A stretch of DNA of 64,000 bases from Shinella sp032095155. GTDB lineage: Bacteria; Pseudomonadota; Alphaproteobacteria; Rhizobiales; Rhizobiaceae. Numbering within the stretch: the first letter of the stretch is position 1; each line of letters starts with the position of its first letter. The notes beneath the pieces were generated by a model, which was given only the letters and a program-made list of their open reading frames with translations, was not told the origin of the DNA and did not search any database. The translations under genes and the position numbers were made by a program. Location of the stretch: positions 186,001 to 250,000 of the forward strand of contig NZ_JBLZPK010000060.1 in the NCBI RefSeq assembly GCF_049199905.1, read 5' to 3'. Shown piece after piece: positions 62,972 to 64,000 of this stretch.

Positions 62972-63688
62972 ATGGAACCCGTACAACAACGATTTGGCTA
63001 TGGCGCGCAGGCGCAATCGGCCGCCCTCTTCGACGAGGGCCTGCGCCAGCACATGCTGCGCGTCTACAACTACATGGGCGCCGGCCTCGTCATCACCGGC
63101 CTCGTCGCCTTCATCGTCGGCTCGACGCCGGCGCTCTACGTGCCAATCTTCTCCTCCCCGCTGAAGTGGGTGGTGATGCTTGCGCCGCTCGCCTTCGTCT
63201 TCTTCTTCTCGTTCAAGATCCAGACAATGTCGGCCGGCACAGCCCAGATGACCTTCTGGGCGTTCTGCGCCGTCATGGGCCTGTCGCTCGCCTCGGTATT
63301 CCTCGTCTTCACCGGCATGAGCATCGCCCGCACCTTCTTCATCGCCGCAACGATGTTCGGCACGACAAGCCTCTACGGCTACGTGACAAAGCGGGATCTG
63401 TCGAAGGTCGGCTCGTTCCTGATGATGGGCCTGATCGGCGTTGTCATCGCCTCGGTCGTCAACATCTTCCTCGGCTCGAGCGCGCTGCAGTTCGCGATTT
63501 CCGTCATCGGCATCGTCGTCTTCGTCGGCCTGACCGCCTGGGACACGCAGAACATCAAGGAACAGTATGCCGAAAACATCGACCAGGAATCGAGCCAGAA
63601 GATGGCTGTGTTCGGTGCGCTCTCGCTGTATCTCAATTTCGTCAACATCTTCCAGCTGCTGCTGAATTTCACGGGTGAACGCGAGTAG
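62972..63688 (+). CDS. Bax inhibitor-1/YccA family membrane protein
   Basis: 238 residues with AGAAGGAGAT before the ATG. About seven hydrophobic segments, starting near residue 28, and the BI-1 blocks A-L-S-L-Y-L-N-F-V-N-I-F and L-T-A-W-D-T-Q-N-I-K. Bacterial members (YbhL, YccA) are inner-membrane proteins involved in proteolysis control or Ca2+ leak. Follows the sigma/anti-sigma pair by 27 bases and may be in its regulon. Confidence 0.92.
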   Translation: MEPVQQRFGYGAQAQSAALFDEGLRQHMLRVYNYMGAGLVITGLVAFIVGSTPALYVPIFSSPLKWVVMLAPLAFVFFFSFKIQTMSAGTAQMTFWAFCAVMGLSLASVFLVFTGMSIARTFFIAATMFGTTSLYGYVTKRDLSKVGSFLMMGLIGVVIASVVNIFLGSSALQFAISVIGIVVFVGLTAWDTQNIKEQYAENIDQESSQKMAVFGALSLYLNFVNIFQLLLNFTGERE

Positions 63689-63711
63689 TTTTCGTGAATG
63701 ATTTCAAAGGG

Positions 63712-63743
63712 AACGGCGGGGCTATGCTCCGCCGTTTCTTTTT
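63712..63743 (+). terminator. Rho-independent terminator after the BI-1 gene
   Basis: AACGGCGGGGC and GCTCCGCCGTT form an 11-bp stem (one G-T wobble) around the loop TAT, followed by TCTTTTT. A strong classical terminator that closes the sigma-factor unit. Confidence 0.9.
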
Positions 63744-63829
63744 GTGCGCATGCAATAAACCGTAAGAATTTACTTACATAAATTACCCATGTTGACAAAT
63801 CGGCCCGCAGCGTTTTTGCTTAAGGCATT

Positions 63830-63927
63830 CACCAGGGGGGTCCCGACAAGGGGCTGAGATACTGCTGGCTTTCGCAGCGCAGTGACCCGTTGAACCTGAT
63901 CCAGTTCATACTGGCGTAGGGACGGTG
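63830..63927 (+). promoter_or_regulatory. TPP (THI element) riboswitch
   Basis: All conserved parts of the TPP aptamer are present: CTGAGAT at 63854, TGACCCGTTGAACCTGAT at 63883-63900, then CAGTTCATACTGGCGTAGGGA. The P1 arms CACC and GGTG close the structure. It lies on the plus strand, so it should control a thiamine biosynthesis or transport gene starting beyond base 64000. The 73 bases after it hold no gene. Confidence 0.95.
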
Positions 63928-64000
63928 CAAGCGCTGTGGCAGGACATCCGCAAACCCGGATTCCGTCTCGGCGTCCTTCCATCATTCCGGCTCTAGGACT

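Overview
The window is high-GC DNA with strong GC3 bias. Its gene content (paa phenylacetate cluster with PaaR and PaaX, YehZYXW-type osmoprotectant importer, PraR/PhrR-like XRE regulator, many CUT1, Liv and Opp transporters) and its characteristic intergenic palindromes point to a Rhizobiaceae-like alphaproteobacterium. A 45-base run of N (50918-50962) marks a scaffold gap, so the source is a draft assembly. No rRNA, tRNA, IS element or CRISPR array was seen.

Layout. (1) 1-11.0 kb: the 3' part of an aldehyde dehydrogenase gene, a divergent LacI regulator with two palindromic operators, then a plus-strand operon of CUT1 sugar ABC transporter, GMC oxidoreductase, SDR, second GMC oxidoreductase and Dabb protein. 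This looks like uptake plus oxidation of an unidentified sugar or polyol. (2) 11.0-14.8 kb, minus strand: a yehZYXW-type osmoprotectant importer. (3) 15.1-17.0 kb: a DUF4126 membrane protein and a mercuric-reductase-like flavoprotein, closed by a strong terminator. (4) 17.2-43.1 kb: aromatic amine and phenylacetate catabolism. A periplasmic copper amine oxidase, an aldehyde dehydrogenase and an AraC regulator (TynA/FeaB/FeaR-like) can turn phenethylamine into phenylacetate. A Liv-type ABC importer probably brings in an aromatic acid. PaaK activates phenylacetate, PaaABCDE epoxidises it, PaaG and PaaZ isomerise and open the ring, and PaaJ with an ECH/HAD fusion completes beta-oxidation. PaaI and a second hotdog thioesterase rescue CoA. 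Two regulators are present, PaaR (TetR) with two matching operators, and PaaX. (5) 43.3-47.1 kb: a CHASE-PAS-GGDEF-EAL protein and a CofD-like protein with overlapping 3' ends. (6) 47.2-52.6 kb, minus strand: an oligopeptide ABC transporter interrupted by the gap. (7) 52.85-55.2 kb: a cystine-like amino-acid ABC transporter. (8) 55.3-60.7 kb: a PraR-like regulator, a SARP/winged-helix-TPR protein, two small related peptides, a YcaO protein and a TfuA protein. (9) 61.1-64.0 kb: a YqaA-family protein, an ECF sigma/anti-sigma pair, a BI-1 family protein with terminator, and a TPP riboswitch whose gene lies beyond the window.

The most novel part is region 8. YcaO-TfuA pairs install backbone thioamides in known systems. 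Here the pair follows two homologous peptide genes with strong ribosome binding sites, whose products share an N-terminal G-I-E-G-x-x-G-L-W block and a C-terminal S-G-G-(F/Y)-x-D-K end. The locus also carries a diverged 5' fragment of a second ycaO and a decayed third peptide copy, so it has a history of tandem duplication. I read it as a candidate thioamide RiPP family not known to me.
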